Positions 13,011 to 25,777 are shown, counted from the stretch's first letter. The stretch: 64,000 bases of DNA from Sipunculus nudus (GCA_026874595.1 CM049318.1:24263456-24327455); one strand, 5' to 3'. Translations and numbers: made by a program. The notes: generated by a model not told the origin, from the letters alone.

Positions 13011-13790
13011 CATCATTCCCGAAGTCAGAAATATACATGGCTCACATCCGAATTCATGAAGTTAAGAGCATATTCCACGTGTTGTGACACATGCTGGGCA
13101 TCTACAGACAAACAAATGCAAAATGTCACATTCTGGTTCTAACTGAACTGTTAAAGCAGGAGCGAAATAATTTATATCGGAATTTTTTCATGAAAAAGAG
13201 GGGGGGGGGAACAGTGCTGCTGAAAAAGGGGCGAAAAAAAATGATGTGGCAGGCCTGTTAACTTATTGTTTTATTTGTACTTAGCACGTAGAACTAGATT
13301 AACTTATTACATTTTATTCTTCCTCTGCTTAAATTAGAAATCACTACATCAATTTATTGTTTCATTGTTTCGTCAATTAGTGTCAGATTTAGTTTTGTAC
13401 TGTAGTAAGTCATGGTATGTGTACTTAAATTCCCCCTACATGGAACGTGCGTGTAACCTTTATTATATAATTTTACTCCGCATCAGATACATAGATATCA
13501 GTTTTTTTTTGTTTTTTTTCCAAATGGGGTTGCCAAAATTAAAGTATGGTACTATGTAAGCTTAAATAATTGCACGGACAAAGGAAAGAGAAAGATGTGG
13601 ACAGAGAGAATTTTTAAGTGTATCTCGCAGAGGACAATGCCTCCACCTATGTTGAATAAGATAAGAATATTTGTGTTGTTTTGGAAGAGGTAATTTTAAA
13701 GAAACAGGTGTACTGGTGATATTGGTCTAGTGATATAGTTTACAAACTAGCGATATAGGACTAGAGTACCAAGACTTAAAACGACGCCTG

Positions 13791-14072
13791 TTGGAGAACA
13801 TTGCATTTGTGGATAAAAATAACGGAGCTAACCTTGAAAACGTGGTTTTTATCCCCGACACCTGTGGATGCAAAAACAGGACCATACTCTTCTGTGTGTA
13901 TGATGGACCTGTTGTTTCTGTGTACAGGCCATGCAGTGATCCCTACAAATATAAGTTAATGATTGATACAAACAAATGCAATCTTAAGAGGGTACCCCGC
14001 AGTTTAGTAATTGATCCCGTGTTAAGGAGAGCAAGCAAACTGAATGGAGATGCGACTACTCCACGACCTTAG
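13791..14072 (+). CDS. Hypothetical small protein or exon with a CGC motif (unit 2)
   Basis: Open frame of up to 93 residues. The well-conserved part starts at the LENVVFIPD segment (about 13831) and includes DTCGCKNR, VYDGPVVSVYRPC, a Lys/Arg-rich stretch, and RRASKLNGD near the C-terminus. Cys occurs at five or more positions, as in a small secreted or disulfide-bonded domain, but I see no signal peptide, and the first ATG may not be the real start; the segment could be a terminal exon. The neighbouring tandem copy at 8630 is disrupted. I do not recognise the family. No other gene is close; the nearest P450 exon is about 6 kb away. Confidence 0.4.
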   Translation: MENIAFVDKNNGANLENVVFIPDTCGCKNRTILFCVYDGPVVSVYRPCSDPYKYKLMIDTNKCNLKRVPRSLVIDPVLRRASKLNGDATTPRP

Positions 14073-14290
14073 CACATACTAAATATATATTAGTTACATT
14101 ATCTTTGGTGGATGCGCGTTACCAAGCTGTGTTAATAACCGGGCCAAAGATGACTGAATCGTATACGCATGATATCAGGGACACTGCTATGTATGTTTTA
14201 AACATTTCAGTGGGGCGTAGCCATTATTGAGGGAGGTGAGGGGGTCCGAAATATATATCTATATGGCAATAAATGCATATATGTATGCAT

Positions 14291-14295
<5 letters not shown>

Positions 14296-14353
<58 letters not shown>
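14296..14353. repeat. (TA)n microsatellite
   Basis: About 58 bp of TA dinucleotides, homologous in position to 9088-9134 in tandem unit 1. Confidence 0.9.
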
Positions 14354-14356
<3 letters not shown>

Positions 14357-15340
14357 AGATACCAGTGACAGGAATTTCTAGATTGTTTTAGAAAATTAAC
14401 CTTTTTATTAGACTAGGTGCTAGGGGATCACTTTATGGGACCCCCCCCGGGTATTACGACCCTGCACTTTACGCAAAAAGGGCAAGGCATAGTGTTCACA
14501 TTTATACAGCCCGGCAGCCTTCCTGTTGATCAGCGACAGTCTTAATATAGCAACTATAGGGTTTACAACAGGAAAGGTTAGAAAACATGTACGTAGAGCA
14601 CTATTAATATGAGGTACAGTGATATAATAAACGGATGTGACACTTTGAAATATTAATGTTTCCCTTTTAGGCTTAACATTTCACGGTCATATATGTAAAT
14701 ATGACATAGATATATCAGACGGTATAAAAATATACGGTGAAGTTATTTTTTGTTAAATACAGGAAAGGGAGTTTAGTAAACAGTGAGTCATCATAATGGG
14801 AGACGTCCACACGTATGAGCAGCTTTTTATAACTAGAATAGCTACGCAGTGAGGATATCATCGATAAATATGGGAGCAGCTTTATCCAAACAATGAATTT
14901 CCATAGCTCAAAAACACCGGAACTGCTAGTCCTGGAAGAACATGTTTCTTTCGGAACGACGCCAATACGTGTCGTCAATTGAAATGGTTCTTTACACGGG
15001 AGCCTAGCCGTGCCGAGGTGCTAGGAGGATATGTGGTATGTAAAGCGGATAAATATCAGAATAGCTTAACTATCTCGTAATTACCACGTCTTAGCTATAA
15101 CACTTCGTATTGACTCATAGCAAACTTTTAAATATATATTTTTTAACACTCAACCCACGATTCTTTTTATTAATGTTCCAAACACTGTCCTAATATATAA
15201 CGTTCATCATAAACATTCTTAAACTCCATGTGTATAAAAATATATGCATTTTATAGTTCCTAATATACATCCACAAAATATATATTCTGTATACCAAATC
15301 TACCTTGTAATGTTAAATTTCCTTTTATTACACAGTCGAG

Positions 15341-17835
15341 TCCACTTTGTGTCATATCGGTTAATAGAAAATCCCGTTTATTGTCACATTTTACTGAAAT
15401 CCCAAACCATTTCCTATATAAACAATGGTTAATCTGACCGTTTAATATCATGGAATATTGCCATAATCCCGTTTTTTGTCATGCTTGTAACCCTTGGCAG
15501 TGATACAAGTTCGCAATTAATATCACAATCAAACGCTGACACGGCGATCAACGAGGCCAAGAGCCTGTTATCGGTCAGGCATATCAAACGATTGCATTTC
15601 CCACCTGTGTGCGGCAGGGTGCAGTGATGCATGCGGGTCACTCATCGTCACTTAGCTAATTAACGTCTTAAGATACCACGGTCATCCAGATCATTGCGTT
15701 TGTTTGTACGTTAACAAGGGCAATGTTTGCGATCACTTATCATACATAATGAACTCCTGGCCTTTGAAAGTCAGCGGTTTACTACTCAGTGACGCTTCGC
15801 CGAGATGATATGAAGCACGAGCGATAAACGTTGCTAGCGACTGGAAATCCCCTTTAAGGGTCCACAAAAAAGCTGGAGGTTAAGTAAGCAATGGAAGAGA
15901 TGCCGGTCCAAAAGCTCAATCGGGGCGAAACTTCAGAAAGTTGACAACGGTATGATGAAGCCCGCTGCCTGAACAGTCCTATCATAAAGACGACCATGGA
16001 AGTTTGAGTCATTAATAAGATATCCGGAAAGTAAGGCGCAATAGTCTAGTATTATCTAGTAAAATAGATTGTCTACGCATAACGTTATAACTGTGCCGCT
16101 CATTTCCAGACATTAAACCTCATGACCCAAACGTTACTTCTCCTTCTGATGGCAAGTCGGATTTTGTCAGTTATTGTGGCATGCTGCACAAAATTTACAG
16201 GACATAAGTTGTCAGGTGTGCATAAACGTGATTTGATATGCCGTTGTGCAATAACAATTTTCATAAACGTTTCTGTTTCCTTTTTATTGACGATTTATTA
16301 AATATCATTTGAGACATAACGCTTCTTCTATGACTCAAAAGGATATCGATGTTGAAGCCTGCATAATGTCACATCCCGGTAATTATCATAATTTATGCAT
16401 GCACTAATATGGCAATAAGCGGGCTTGACTGTAGTACACTATGTAAGTGTGGAAAATTTGAACAAAAATAAGTTTCAGTATCGAATAGGGTGTAAGTTTA
16501 CATATCTATCTGTAGCTGGTGATGCAATTAACCATTGAGTCATAGCTGTGCCATTCAATTCTGTTGGCTTGCATTAATATAATTCAAGGGCTTACGAGCC
16601 GCTCATCAACATTTGATTAAGAGGTTAGTTATATTACCGGTAATATATGTTGATCCAGAATGTTCTATTAAAATCAAATTCTTTCATTCAATTGAAATCC
16701 ATTTAATTCTTGTTGAACACCAGTTTGAAACAAGCCTACTAGAAGTTAGAGACGTAAAAGCGAAAAAAAAACAAACGAAAAAAACATAACCCTCATAGGT
16801 TTATGGTCTGTGGAACAGAATCTACTATATATAAAGCCCTTTCCACCACCTCTGTCCTGTCTTTCGCGATTATCCTTTTTTATATGGATAGATATGATGA
16901 TTGCCAATAGGCATTGGGGTGTGAAAACAATGGAAGCGCAATAAACCGTTATATAAGTACGCCATAACATGCTCCACATACGGTATCGAGTATATAATAT
17001 ACGGTACTTTCGCTGGAATTGATGATGATAATGATATATATACATATATATATGTGTGTGTGTGTGTATAAATGACCACCTTTAGAGGCCAAACGATGCA
17101 CTCGCCCAATTAAGTCGATACAATATATTAAATGCGGTAAAAGGAAAGAGAAAGAACAGGCTAACCTGGAATTAAAAGACTTAATTTCATCATTTTTTCC
17201 CGGCAACGACAATCCGGCAACGATAATGCGGCAGCGACAAATAAATAAGTCATACGAAATTTATTGGAGTGTTAACACGCGTACGGCATAGCAATGACAT
17301 TGCGGTACGCCTATCCGGCTATTTTTCGAACCTGCCTGTGAGCGATTCTTTGCCGTTGCCGGACATAATCGTAAGGCGCCATTACTATAAAATGACGTCA
17401 CTTCTACCATGCAGGGCATCCATTCCCAGCATTGTTGTTTTAAGAACACTTAGATGCCCCGAAAAGACAAAATATCGGATAAATGGATGAAAACAAAAGA
17501 AAAGATATAGAGGGAACTGTCTTCTAGACTCATGATGATATATTCTAAATAACTCCTAAGGTTTATGAATAAAAATTCCAATACGTTCATTTCTGTCATC
17601 GGCTACAATTAATATGGACACAGTATATTCCTTGGCTTCTTCATCTTGTCGGCAAGTTAATATAGAATGCAATATTTAGGAGGATATCGTCGTCATCGGC
17701 GCCATCTTAATAAGCAGTATACCTCCGATTATAAATTCTGCCTGATTAATGCGTAGACCCAAAACGTGGTGTCGTTGTCGTCGCCGTTGCCGGGTAACCG
17801 TGTGTGTACATAGGTTTAGAGTTAAAAGCAGTGAT
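15341..17835. other. Non-coding stretch, nothing recognised
   Basis: No gene signal. Includes the short fragment matching tandem unit 1 near 16480 and a mixed TA/TG microsatellite at 17030-17069. Confidence 0.45.
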
Positions 17836-17839
17836 TGAC

Positions 17840-18285
17840 AGGAAGTCGGAGTTATTAGATCTTGTTGAAAAATTAAAACACACAGAAAAGTGCTGATGTA
17901 GCAAAAGCAACAGTAATGGAGTTTCACTTAGAAAACCCAGGACCCTTGTTGTCCTACCAAACGACAGTTTCCTAATAAGGGGACCACTTCATGTGTACAT
18001 ACGGTTACTATTTGCTTAGGGGAAAATAAATGAACGATTGAGCGAAGACCTTTGTAAACTCCTTTTACCATCGACCGTGCAACAAGAGACTTTTGACCGT
18101 CTGGGTTTACTCTCACTCAGTGTGTATTTGATTGCTTTGACTGACAGCGGGATGCAATGTCGGGGAGGTCATCTATCTTTTAGGAGATGGACATGGTGAC
18201 CATAGCGGCGAAGAGTGAAGGTCGGTTTGTGGTAAAAACGAGTCCCTCTTGCACACAAGACGTTGAGTAGATTGGTTTCTGTTTC
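17840..18285 (+). repeat. Inverted repeat left of gene C
   Basis: Reverse-complement match to about 27620-28030. Landmarks: 'tgttgtcctaccaaacgac' near 17950 pairs with 'gtcgtttggtaggacaaca' near 27940, and 'tgcaatgtcggggaggtcat' near 18153 pairs with 'atgacctccccgacattgca' near 27739. Gene C lies between the two arms. No coding capacity seen. Confidence 0.75.
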
Positions 18286-18965
18286 AGATTGTTTAATTAT
18301 AATTAATCAGAGAGCTCTAAGAGTTCATTCTGGAAAAGTTACGGAATATCAAAATAAATATTCTGAAGCGGGGGGTCAGACATGACGTGCGCAGTGGCTG
18401 AGAAACTTCTTTTTATTTTTGGCCTAATGGTTACGATTTGTGCCCGCCGACGGGCAAGGATAAAAGCACAATGAACAGAGATCCATAGCTACAGCTTACT
18501 TTAACTTAGGGTCAGTTAGGCTAAAAACCTCATTTTACAAAATAATATCGCATGTTCTAACCAATATATCAGTTACAAAAAAAATCGATAGACTTGGTCA
18601 TACTAATATCCCACAATCACCAGCCTCAACATGCACGGATGAACTACTGTCAACATTAAAATGGCAAAATGACTATTGTTTCCCGGGAATCCCCATGTAC
18701 TATGGCCCTGTTGGTGAGACTCGCGCCTTATTTTACTATTTTTTATCATTAAAAACAAAGCTGTATTGCATACATACCTGTCCACATTTTGACAGCTCCA
18801 GCATATTTGCGTGAGAGACCATATAGTAAAATCAATTTAAAATGCCTCATAAAGAAATTATTTCAGAACTACGAGGCATTTTCTCTCACAGTCTGAAAGT
18901 GTCTTCCCATTAATTTGCAATATTCTCCTGGGTTTCACCGCCAGTGCCGACACAGAGCAACGATT

Positions 18966-19170
18966 GTAATTAGACCAATCAGTGGAATCACGTTGTGCAT
19001 CCAGCTTCAAATTGTAAACATGCAACACCAGCTCTCGTCGATCCGATAACACCGGTTCTCGCACAGGGCAAAGAATTAGAAAAAAAAAATAGATCGAGTG
19101 TCACAGGTTTGAAATTTGAAACTGGATGCACAATGCGATACCGCGCTCTCATTGGACTGATTACATCTAT
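18966..19170. mobile_element. Hairpin-type MITE with arms of about 55 bp
   Basis: The left arm 'gtaattagaccaatcagtgg..gttgtgcatccagcttcaaat' is the imperfect reverse complement of the right arm '..gaaactggatgcacaatgcg..tcattggactgattac'. The arms share sequence with dispersed family R1. A non-autonomous DNA element is the simplest reading; target duplications are not clear. Confidence 0.55.
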
Positions 19171-19700
19171 GTTAGGTTCCATATCTAATATCAATAATGT
19201 GAAATTTATCAGTATTTCTACGCAATCCTGCTCATAGAAAAACAGAAATCCAACAGATAAGCAGGCAAGAGTAAAAAATATAACCTTGGCGGAGATAATA
19301 ACCTGCCCAATATACAGTGTAACCCATTATGATAAAATCAAACTGCTCAATATGTATGGATTATAACTCTATGAAAGCGTTCAGCATGAGTACTAAATCC
19401 TGTTAACTTCTCATAAACTCCTCCATCTGAATAGCTTACTTATTGCAAACAGCTCACGTTAATAATTTTTAACTACGAGACTACTCAAGCTGAGTAGTTT
19501 TCTCTGCAAAAATACTCACTGCGAGCATCACGAGTTTGAGTAGATTTAACTCATTAGGGCATAAGGTCAAGAGTCAGCGGAAATCTTACGTTCTGAAGTA
19601 GGCCTGTAGGTAAAGCGCTGTGACAAAGAGCGTAATTAGAGCAATGAGTTTATGTTTTCAGAGATACAAGAATGAACTTATTATTGGTTTTGCCGTTAAG
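19171..19700. other. Non-coding, downstream of gene C
   Basis: No ORF or repeat recognised. Confidence 0.45.
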
Positions 19701-19709
19701 CAAGGCTTT

Positions 19710-19715
19710 TTTATT
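19710..19715 (-). promoter_or_regulatory. Candidate poly(A) signal of gene C
   Basis: AATAAA on the minus strand, about 300 nt past the TAA stop at 20013-20015, a spacing similar to that in gene A. Confidence 0.4.
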
Positions 19716-20012
19716 GCATTTGCCGGGTAATTTTACCCATAGCTCTCTGTGCAATACGCAGCATGCATGCGAAAATCACATTAATTTATACTGTCAGACC
19801 GTTTAGCTCCTACACCATGATACATGTGGAGCTCCTTAATTGTGCACATCATATGTTACATTTCAATCATTGGTAGCACGATATATTGGCGCTAGTACAT
19901 CTATGAAAAACTGAAACAAAAGAAACTTACACTATTCCTCATTCATGATTATGCGAGAGTTCAAGCTATACAAGAAGTTACTACGTATGCACATATGGTC
20001 GGTGGTATAAAC

Positions 20013-21432
20013 TTATTTTCTCTGCTTCACTTTGACTTGGAAGTTTTGAGGCAGTCTGAAGATTCCAAATACTTTTATTGGTTCCAGACTAGGGCTCGGA
20101 TTGTCAGGTGAGAAGGAGAATTCAAACTCGTGGAACAGTCGACCTAGAAACAGCAAACACTCCGCCTTGGCAATGGATTCTCCGATGCATGCTCGACGAC
20201 CTTCAAAAGAAGAAGTTTCATTGATGTTAATTAAAGGTTCCCGACTTTGAATGCATGCTTCAAGACTACATGCCGCCGAATATAAATATGATTTTTTGTT
20301 ATAATGCCAATTAAGTCAATAAGTGTTGTTATAGATGTTGGTATGCGACTAGATAAAATTAAATTGGTTAAAAAATGTTTATGGTAAGATTACTTATTTG
20401 ATATTTTCTGTATGTTTAGGGTCTCTTTAATAGATCCAGCGACTTTAAACGGCATGAATGTTAACTAGATGGGGTGGGACAATGGTCCTCGGAGGGCCAC
20501 GCGTTTCTGCTAGTGCTGGACTAGTTTATATATGGGTAAAAGAATTAAGTTAAATTTGAAAAATATGACAAACAGAAACAGGTTTTTATTCATATGCATG
20601 AGGAAAACAATACTACTGGATCGAATAATATTAAAAAAGATACGTCTGAAATAATGTGTGAAATAGAAAATCACCGAATATAGTTTGTTAGCCATATTTG
20701 ATTTTGAGCAAGTCTATAATTCAATAAGTCTGGAGCCCTTATAGGCACCAATGATCCCTGTGAAATTATAAGCCGCACAATCGCTCAAGCGATCAGGCTG
20801 TGGTGGCCATACTGCAATACCAACAGGTCTTAAGCCCTCATATGTACCAACCATCCCTGTAAATTTTGGAAAGCTGAAGTATGCTGTTCTTGAGTTATCG
20901 CGTGAAAGAAAATCAGCGAATGGGCTGTGGCGGCCATATTGGAATTCCGACTGGTCTGTAATTCAATAGGTCTGGAGCTCTCATAGCTAACAATCATCCC
21001 TGTGAAATAGGAAAAGCTGCAGTAGGTTGTTGTGAGTTATCGAATGCGAAAAAATCAACGATCGGGCTGTGGCGGCCATATTGGAATTCCGACAGGTCTA
21101 TAATTCAATAGGTCTGGAGCCCTTACAGGTACCAATCATCCCTGTGAATTTGGGAAACTGCAGTAAGTTGTTGTTGAGTTATCGCGCGCGAAAATAAAAG
21201 TATCACTGACGGAAGGACGGATGGACGGAAGTAAGGACTAACACGGTGATCACTGTGGGGCACCACTTTTCAAGCGGGGCCCTAATTAATATCCAAGTTT
21301 AATACCCGACTTTGCAAATACACGGAGGGGCTAGGGATCTGTTGTAGCCAAGTGGTTCAGGCAGCCGCACTGGAAATCGGACGATCGTGGGTTTGATTCA
21401 CACCGGCATGAACTGACATTTTTTGGTATACC

Positions 21433-21496
<64 letters not shown>

Positions 21497-24400
21497 ACAG
21501 TAAGACCTTGAAATTGCAACCACCCGGCAGAACCTCGATAAAGTGGTCGCATTTGCGAGGTAAACGTCTAAGCGAGGTCTTATGTAAAGAGCGAAAAGCA
21601 ATCGGGACCTGGTCTTTGTTTGAAGGTGGTCGCCAATATGAGGTGGTCGTTAGCCGAGGCTTTACTGTATATTTATATATGGAATAATTCTCCTCTATGT
21701 TTTTGACCTATAACCAGAAAAACCCTTAAAAATCATTCATACTGACCTACTCCAAATGGTATGACGTACTCGGTGTTGATGAGTTTTCCTTCTTTATCTA
21801 TAAACCTTCCTGGTCTAAACTTCTCCGGTTCCGGGAAGATGGCCGTGTCATTGTGTACAGAGTGAATGTTTCCTATGACCATGGCATGTCTGGGGATGTT
21901 GTAGCCCTTCAGTGTGGTATCTTTTACCGCAGCATGAGGAATCGTAATCGGGGCAGGGTTTCCAAGTCTCAAGCTTTCATAAATCACGGCTTGAAGGAAA
22001 ACCAGTTGACTTTTATGCTGAAAAGGCAGTTCCAAATATAAAGAAAAATATTTCTACAATTAGAAAATTTAAGTTTATTTCTTCAATAAAAAAGACACGC
22101 AATTTGACAGTTTTTTTTAAATAAAATTAGATAATTGCAGGTTTACAAATAACCATATTCGTGTATGTCTTTTTTTTTTGTGAATGGCAACAAGTTAACT
22201 GTGGTTAAAGAACATTTTCCACTGAATCATATTTTGTTATTTGTGATTGCATATAAAGTTGCTTCACTCAATATCTTCATCTTTCCGTTTATCAAAAGAA
22301 GATTCATTAATCTATTTATCTATTTAAATGGCAGGACATTTTATCGACACCACGAATCTTACGTCAGCAAAAAGGTGATATGTTCCATGGGAGATAATAA
22401 TTAAACATCTGAGATTTATTTAGTATATAGAAGGAAACCTCGAAATTACGACGACCAATGGAATCTAGAAAATGGTCGCATTTTCGTGGTGGTCGCTAAA
22501 CCGAGGTGGTCGTCAGGCGAGATTTTACTCTATAACGAAATATGTGTGTGTGTGTGGGGGGGGGGGGGTCTTTGGGGTCAACACACACGAGCACATACAT
22601 AATTAACTCTCCTATACGAAAGTTGGAAATAAAACAAACAGTGTATGCAATTTTCGGAGCTGCTTTTTGGTATCCAGAGTGTGTTAACGATTTCATGTAG
22701 GTCGAAGAAGAGGGGACGCTGTCCATTTCCTCTAAAGCCAACCCTGACAAATTACCTTCATCATTATACTAGTATCGGAAGTTAAGAAGACCTATATTAA
22801 ATATCCTATATCAATTCAGCTCTTTAGTTTTAACATGGTTCTACAGACAACTTATATGATGATTGCTTTACAGTCTTACCTCTAGTGACACTATCCCTGA
22901 TTTACCGACCACGTTATCGAGTTCATCATGGAGACGTTCCTGTATCTCAGGGTCGTAGGTCACGAACAGTATCGCCCACATGATCACAGCGGTCGTGGAC
23001 TCGGTCGAGTCCGGCAGGAACGAGAGGATCGTTGTGAGGACTCGGTCTTCCTCCTCCGAGGAGCGGTTCAGCAGGTAGTAGTCCATTATGTCACGTGGGT
23101 TCTCAGGGTCAAGGTTGTTCTTGTGCTCTTGGTATGCCTTCCTCAAAAGCTCTCGGCCATTTCCAAAAGCGGTCTGTGCGTCCTCTATACTTTCTCTGAA
23201 TAGAATCTTGTTGAGCCAAATTGGTAATAATTCTATAGCAAATAAGTATTTCTCAGTTTCAATTCTGAAAATTCTGATAAATATATCCGCAATTTCCTGG
23301 ATCCTCGGGTCATCTTGTTCGAGTTTACAGCTGCAGACCATGTGCATTGCCATTGTTGTCAATGCCTGCATGATTATTACTTGGGGATCAAATGGTATTC
23401 CCGACTTCTCGCGCATTCTTTGCAGAACACGAGAGATTTCTGCTTCCGTTTTGTCAGCCCAAACCTTGGATTTTATTCCAAAATTTCTCACTGATGTAGA
23501 AGCGATTTTCTTATTGGTTTTGAACGTCTCATCAAAAAGGCCAACGAACATGTCTGTGTACAAAACAAAAGGTAGTGTCTGATCATTAAGCGTGAAATAA
23601 ACTTTTTTTTTGTTTCAAACATATATTTAAAAGAAATAAATATATAAATACATGATTGCTTATATATACTTAAAGTGACAGAATGAAGTTCAAGTAACTG
23701 AACATACTTTATTATACGTGTTAGGCAAGATATATATAGCGGTTTTGTGATGACAATGCCACTCTCTGCTTTCATATATTGTAAGAGAAACTACCAAAAA
23801 CCATGCAATTAGAGTGGAATAAACATGGACATAAATAAACAAATCTCTTAATCACAGGCACATGAAACAATATGTGAGTTTGGGGGGGGGGGGGGGGTTA
23901 CGAAAATGAATTGTCGAGGGGAAAATATTGGGCGTATCCGGCGCACATGTCCGGCGTTCCACAACCGCTTCGCTAGAAAAGCATGCTTCACTAGCGAGAC
24001 AGTTCGGTCCGCTTTTTTTGTCACCCCGTAACAGGGTGAATACATTAAGCTTGCGAGGACCCTTCCCCTAAGCGTCGTTTTAGCATATCGTATCGTTTAA
24101 TCAAACTGGTTTTCCTTATTTTGAGTGATAACTTAGCAATATCCAATCACCCGCTCAAAATTGCCTATTCTCTAACTTTTCAAACATTTCGTAGCGTCCC
24201 ATATAAAAGATGTAGGTACCAATGATATCGAGGCGCTACGAAATGTTATTCGCATGTGCGTCATTATTTAATTTATATATATAAAAAAAATTACCAAAAG
24301 CAGTAAATAATGAAATATGTCTTCAAGCATTAACCGAACATAATTCACCATACCATCCTGGTACTGGGTGAGCTTGTGGACTTTGAGCTGTGGTCTGTCA

Positions 24401-25777
24401 CTGAAGTCTTCTCCTCGCCTAACGAAAGCCTCTTTAATTATCTCATGACCACTTAACATCACCAGCAACCTGCATAATAAACATAATCAACCGTTAGCTT
24501 TGGGTTGATCATTGAGCCTTAAACACAATCAAGATAATTTATTAGAAAGATATCGCATAAAAATACCAGCTGAAACGACTGAATGAGATTCTAATGTAAT
24601 AATATTTAACACAAATATATATTACTTAATATGAGAATTACAAGGATCAATGTGCCATTACATGATAATGACGCAGGTAAAAAATAATGAGTTATTCAGA
24701 ACATTTTTTAAATTTACAACCTGTAAACCTTTACGCATTTATTTGAAAAGTATTTTACTTGAAATATTTGGCTTGAATTCAATAGTTTATTATACTTTTT
24801 ATACTTATAGAACTTTTTGGATGAGTTCAACTTTATTGATGACTCTGGGGATAATATCAGGGTTACTGTGTCAGAGGTCATTTTACAAGGCTGATTTTCT
24901 GATTCTATATTTACTGCGACTTACACTCACTCACTGCGCAGAATCGGACTCATAAGAGTACGACTCGGCTGGTAAGGGTTTGTGGGTTTCATATTTTCCA
25001 AATACGAACCAGAAATTCTACATACACAGTTAATGTAGGTATAAATGTAGTGGAGAATGCAATATAGTTCGTTCGAGTTCGCTGGATAAGAATTGCTATA
25101 AGGTAAATTACATAGACAGATTTTTTTGGTGGTAAGGACTAAGTAAATTTGTTTGCATGCGCATGTGAAATAAAAAAGGTGTCTCCTTGAAACTAAATCA
25201 ATTTTTTGCTTGACCTCTGAGACAATTTGTCCCACCGTGCCTGATAGGAAAAAGTTATTTTTGAGTAGAAACCGCCTGTGACGCAAGGGTGTCATTCATC
25301 GTATTAGTGATATCAATGAAAATCATCCAATGAATAATTCAAATGTTCTTCAAAATTTTCCTATGTTCTTCCACATTTGTTCCCGTGATAAATTAACAAT
25401 ACATATAAGCTATAAATTAAAACAAACCGGAGAGCAGGGAAACTACACATAAAACAGATAAAGACTTACATCGGACCGACGTAGAACGATACCACATCAC
25501 CATAAACATTTCGCCATCTAATCCCATCCTCATGCAGTTCTTCACTGACAGAAAATATGGCGCCGAGCAAAGGGAGACCACGTGGTCCGGGAGGCAAGTT
25601 CTGCTTCCGGTGAAGTAGCCAGGAAACCAATCCAAGACCGACTGCTCCCGTAGCCAGCACTGCAGGGAGGCCGAATTGTGTATATCGTACGGCATCGGCC
25701 ACGTGACTAACTATCCAGTCGCAAACTCTCTGTAGGCTTTCGCCTGAGGATAGAAAGAACTTGCTCCAAACCGTCAT
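20013..25777 (-). CDS. Cytochrome P450, CYP2 clan (gene C), complete, 518 aa
   Basis: Five coding exons: 25470-25777, 24354-24469, 22880-23553, 21747-22017, 20013-20200 (308, 116, 674, 271 and 188 nt; intron phases 2, 1, 0, 1), summing to 519 codons including the stop. Likely an ER-bound monooxygenase: N-terminal anchor about residues 37-55, proline hinge PPGPRG 62-67, K-helix ESLR 380-383, haem loop FGVGRRACIG 454-463 with Cys461. Odd features: the I-helix motif reads DSTEST (323-328), with Ser where the oxygen-activating Thr normally sits, and the PERF motif reads PGRF (435-438). The last exon is recognised by GRRACIGES and ends in TAA. An acceptor-like 'tttctgcag' at 25801 suggests a separate 5' leader exon. 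Donor of exon 2 is gtatgg, of exon 4 gtcagt. No disruption is seen, so it should be functional; substrate unknown. Confidence 0.93.
20703..21205. repeat. Tandem repeat of about 140 bp, roughly four units, in the 3' exon intron of gene C
   Basis: Units are marked by 'aataggtctggagc' (about 20727, 20826, 20967, 21110), each followed by 'caatcatccctgtgaa' and 'ggctgtggcggccatattgg'. The array ends in a GGAC/GGAT-rich tail (21210-21235). It lies inside the last intron of gene C. Confidence 0.8.
21340..21436 (+). mobile_element. tRNA-derived SINE head
   Basis: A box 'tagccaagtgg' (21345-21355) and B-box-like 'ggtttgattca' (21390-21400), with tRNA-like spacing, are followed by a short tail and a long (TA)n tract. 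It is a SINE in the last intron of gene C. Related heads occur at 61211-61310 and 61500-61625 on the minus strand. Confidence 0.6.
21437..21494. repeat. (TA)n microsatellite
   Basis: About 58 bp of TA immediately after the SINE, probably expanded from its tail. Confidence 0.9.
21497..21668. mobile_element. MITE with acagtaa-type ends
   Basis: Begins 'acagtaagacc' and ends 'gctttactgt', forming short terminal inverted repeats. The interior has alternating 'ggtggtcgc' and 'gcgaggtctta' blocks that recur at 22432-22545, 52890-52990 and 60700-60790. A non-autonomous DNA transposon is likely; coding capacity none. Confidence 0.6.
22432..22545. mobile_element. Second copy of the ggtggtcgc-type MITE
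   Basis: 'aacctcgaaattacgacgac' and 'ccgaggtggtcgtcaggcga' match the 21497-21668 element. It lies in intron 3 of gene C next to a (GT)n/G-run tract at 22545-22568. Confidence 0.5.
23930..24020. repeat. Dispersed repeat, copy in intron 2 of gene C
   Basis: 'cacatgtccggcgttccaca' and 'cttcgctagaaaagc..ctagcgagacagttcggt' recur at 36260-36335 near the end of gene B. Function unknown. Confidence 0.5.
24930..25160 (+). repeat. Dispersed intronic repeat family R2, gene C copy
   Basis: 'gcgcagaatcggactca' through 'gataagaattgctataaggt' matches 37185-37420 in gene B. Here it sits in intron 1, there in intron 4, so it behaves as a mobile repeat. Confidence 0.6.

Larger units (their letters stand above)
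10500..15340. repeat. Tandem duplication, unit 2
   Basis: Second copy of the segment starting at 5310, in the same orientation. It has its own insertions: a (TA)n tract at 12953-13004 with surrounding sequence (12800-13250), and everything beyond about 15330. A block near 16480-16510 ('cagtatcgaatagggtgtaa') matches 10265-10290 of unit 1, so the original unit probably ran further and was interrupted by about 1.1 kb of later sequence. Confidence 0.8.

Noticed and set aside
23088-23582. 164-codon ORF on the plus strand
   Set aside because: It is antisense to exon 3 of gene C, which has correct splice sites and P450 motifs.
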